NCBI GenBank assembly: GCA_035560935.1
Contig: DATMYQ010000317.1
Coordinates: 1 to 6,131, forward strand
Length of the DNA: 6,131 nt
Source: DATMYQ01 sp035560935
Lineage (GTDB): Bacteria; Bacillota; Negativicutes; Sporomusales; Sporomusaceae
Direction of reading: 5' to 3'
Within the stretch, counting starts at the first letter, position 1, and every line of letters begins with the position of its first letter. A program made the position numbers and the translations under genes. Positions 5,017 through 6,131 of this stretch are shown piece by piece. The notes under the pieces were generated by a model. That model was given only the letters and a program-made list of their open reading frames with translations, ran no database searches and was not told the DNA's origin.

Positions 5017-6131
5017 AAATGGATGTGTTCCGTTTTTTGCTCAATAACGGTGTCAGATGGTTTCGGTAAAAAATATGAAGACCGTGCATGGCGCGAGATA
5101 AGGCGACATAGAGGAGACGAGCGTCAAAATCATTCGCCTGAAATTGTTCTGCCGAGGCGTCCCAGAGAATGACGGCGTCAAATTCTAAACCTTTGGCCAG
5201 CGAAACGGGTAGCAGGGAAATGCCGCCACGATAGCCGGTGGATTGATCGGTGACTAATTGGATGTCGAAACCGGCGGTGGGGAGCAGTGGTGTCAACTGG
5301 CGGTACAATTCCCTGCTGTCCGTTTCCCGGCGGGTGATGACTCCCATAGAACGGTGACCCAGTTGTTGAAACCGTTCCAATGCCTTCAACAGTTGTGCGG
5401 CGGCCGCCGGTTCCGGTTGGATTTTTTCCACCGTGGGCCGGTGGCCGGTTTCATAGACGGGCACCGCCGGCGAATGACCAGTGGGCATAACCCGGTTACA
5501 AAGCTCAACAATTTCCCGGGAGGAACGGTAGCTATAAAGAATTTCCCGATAGACGGAACGGTCGGTGGAAAACACTTCGGCTTTCAGCATATTCCAGCTT
5601 TCAATACTGCGGTACGCGTGGATGCCCTGGGACATGTCGCCCATAATGGTGAAAGAGCCGTTACCCGATAAAAGTTTGAGCACCGAAAATTCCATGATGT
5701 TCAGATCCTGGGCTTCATCCACGACAATGTGGTCGAATTTGGTCAGATGGTGCCAACCGGTACTTAAATAATGGAGATAGCAAAGTGGCGCCAGATCATC
5801 CCGTTCCACCCGACCGGTATCCAGAATGGTCAGCGAGTGGGCCATCAGCCACTCCAAATTTCCTTTAAGATTTTTCAATGGTTTGAAATGGCTTTTGCTG
5901 GTGAATACTTCTCGATAGGCCGTCAATAAATCCCAGTCTGACTGGTGACGCGAAAGCGTTGCCAGGAACTTGTCGGCCTCACGGCGATAGCGGCTCAGAT
6001 CCATTCCGATGGAAAGTGCAAGCTGCTGGCGGGATTCTTCCACTTCCAAAAAATTGTTCACCGTGAACCGGATATATTGGTTCAGACTGCGGATTCGTTC
6101 CAGATACGGCGCGCTGACATCGGCCATGAAG
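5015..6131 (-). CDS. helD: HelD-like RNA polymerase recycling helicase, C-terminal half (partial)
   Basis: The right edge of the window cuts this gene. The Met codon at 6127-6125 is internal, since the frame continues upstream of it with Phe. Numbering from that Met, the visible 370 residues hold superfamily 1 helicase motif II (IVVDEAQD, 134-141), motif III (GDMSQGIHAYRS, 163-174), motif IV-like SYRSS (199-203), motif V (AKGLEFDAVI, 311-320) and motif VI (LLYVALSRAM, 338-347). Walker A and the N-terminal coiled coil must lie beyond the window. The GDMSQGI and LEFDAV...LYVALSRAMHGLHIFY wording fits HelD, the ATPase that strips nucleic acids from stalled RNA polymerase, better than UvrD or PcrA. 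Full HelD proteins are about 700-780 residues, so roughly half is present. The first 130 residues would be the clamp-arm and 1A region. A general UvrD-like helicase is the alternative. Confidence 0.85.
   Translation of the reverse strand, partial: FMADVSAPYLERIRSLNQYIRFTVNNFLEVEESRQQLALSIGMDLSRYRREADKFLATLSRHQSDWDLLTAYREVFTSKSHFKPLKNLKGNLEWLMAHSLTILDTGRVERDDLAPLCYLHYLSTGWHHLTKFDHIVVDEAQDLNIMEFSVLKLLSGNGSFTIMGDMSQGIHAYRSIESWNMLKAEVFSTDRSVYREILYSYRSSREIVELCNRVMPTGHSPAVPVYETGHRPTVEKIQPEPAAAAQLLKALERFQQLGHRSMGVITRRETDSRELYRQLTPLLPTAGFDIQLVTDQSTGYRGGISLLPVSLAKGLEFDAVILWDASAEQFQANDFDARLLYVALSRAMHGLHIFYRNHLTPLLSKKRNTSI

Noticed and set aside
5258..5671. Plus-strand 137-codon frame opposite the helicase gene
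   Set aside because: It is antisense to conserved helicase motifs, with a non-standard start and no domain signature.
6125..6127. ATG as the start of the helicase gene
   Set aside because: The frame stays open to the window edge, and a helicase starting here would lack Walker A and the whole N-terminal half. It is an internal methionine.

Overview
The window looks like ordinary chromosome from a member of the Bacillota. The reasons are strong purine-rich Shine-Dalgarno sites, a HelD-type RNA polymerase recycling helicase, a PadR regulator and clostridial-style ferredoxin and nitroreductase genes. A proteobacterial-type DctA next to these suggests an anaerobic Negativicutes-like lineage (Sporomusa relatives). 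That placement is inference and was not tested. No RNA genes, insertion sequences, integrases or CRISPR repeats were found by reading.

Layout. Positions 24-2064 (+) hold a compact three-gene cluster: a PadR-family regulator, a membrane polyferredoxin of the NapH/NosR type that starts inside the regulator's stop codon (ATGA overlap), and a nitroreductase-family flavoprotein 56 bases further on. It ends at a perfect 36-bp palindromic terminator (2111-2146). The same terminator serves the convergent dctA gene (2198-3511, -), a C4-dicarboxylate/cation symporter. Positions 3512-4082 carry no convincing long gene. They contain candidate regulatory signals for dctA: a good sigma-A-type promoter about 360 bases upstream of its start, a weaker sigma-54-like element, and a 15-bp palindrome placed where an activator site would lie. 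A possible 33-codon small ORF sits just before the next gene. Positions 4083-4985 (+) encode a ten-helix EamA/DMT-family exporter. From 5015 to the right edge (-) lies the C-terminal half of a HelD-like superfamily 1 helicase, whose N-terminal half with the Walker A motif is outside the window.

How the genes may work together. The PadR-polyferredoxin-nitroreductase cluster reads as a regulated redox module in which a membrane Fe-S protein could exchange electrons with a soluble FMN enzyme. The PadR C-terminal domain has a cluster of Cys and His residues that could sense metal or redox state. dctA, the EamA exporter and HelD appear to be independent transcription units. The most interesting points are the three-gene redox module and the long, signal-rich dctA upstream region. 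Nothing here is clearly a new kind of system.
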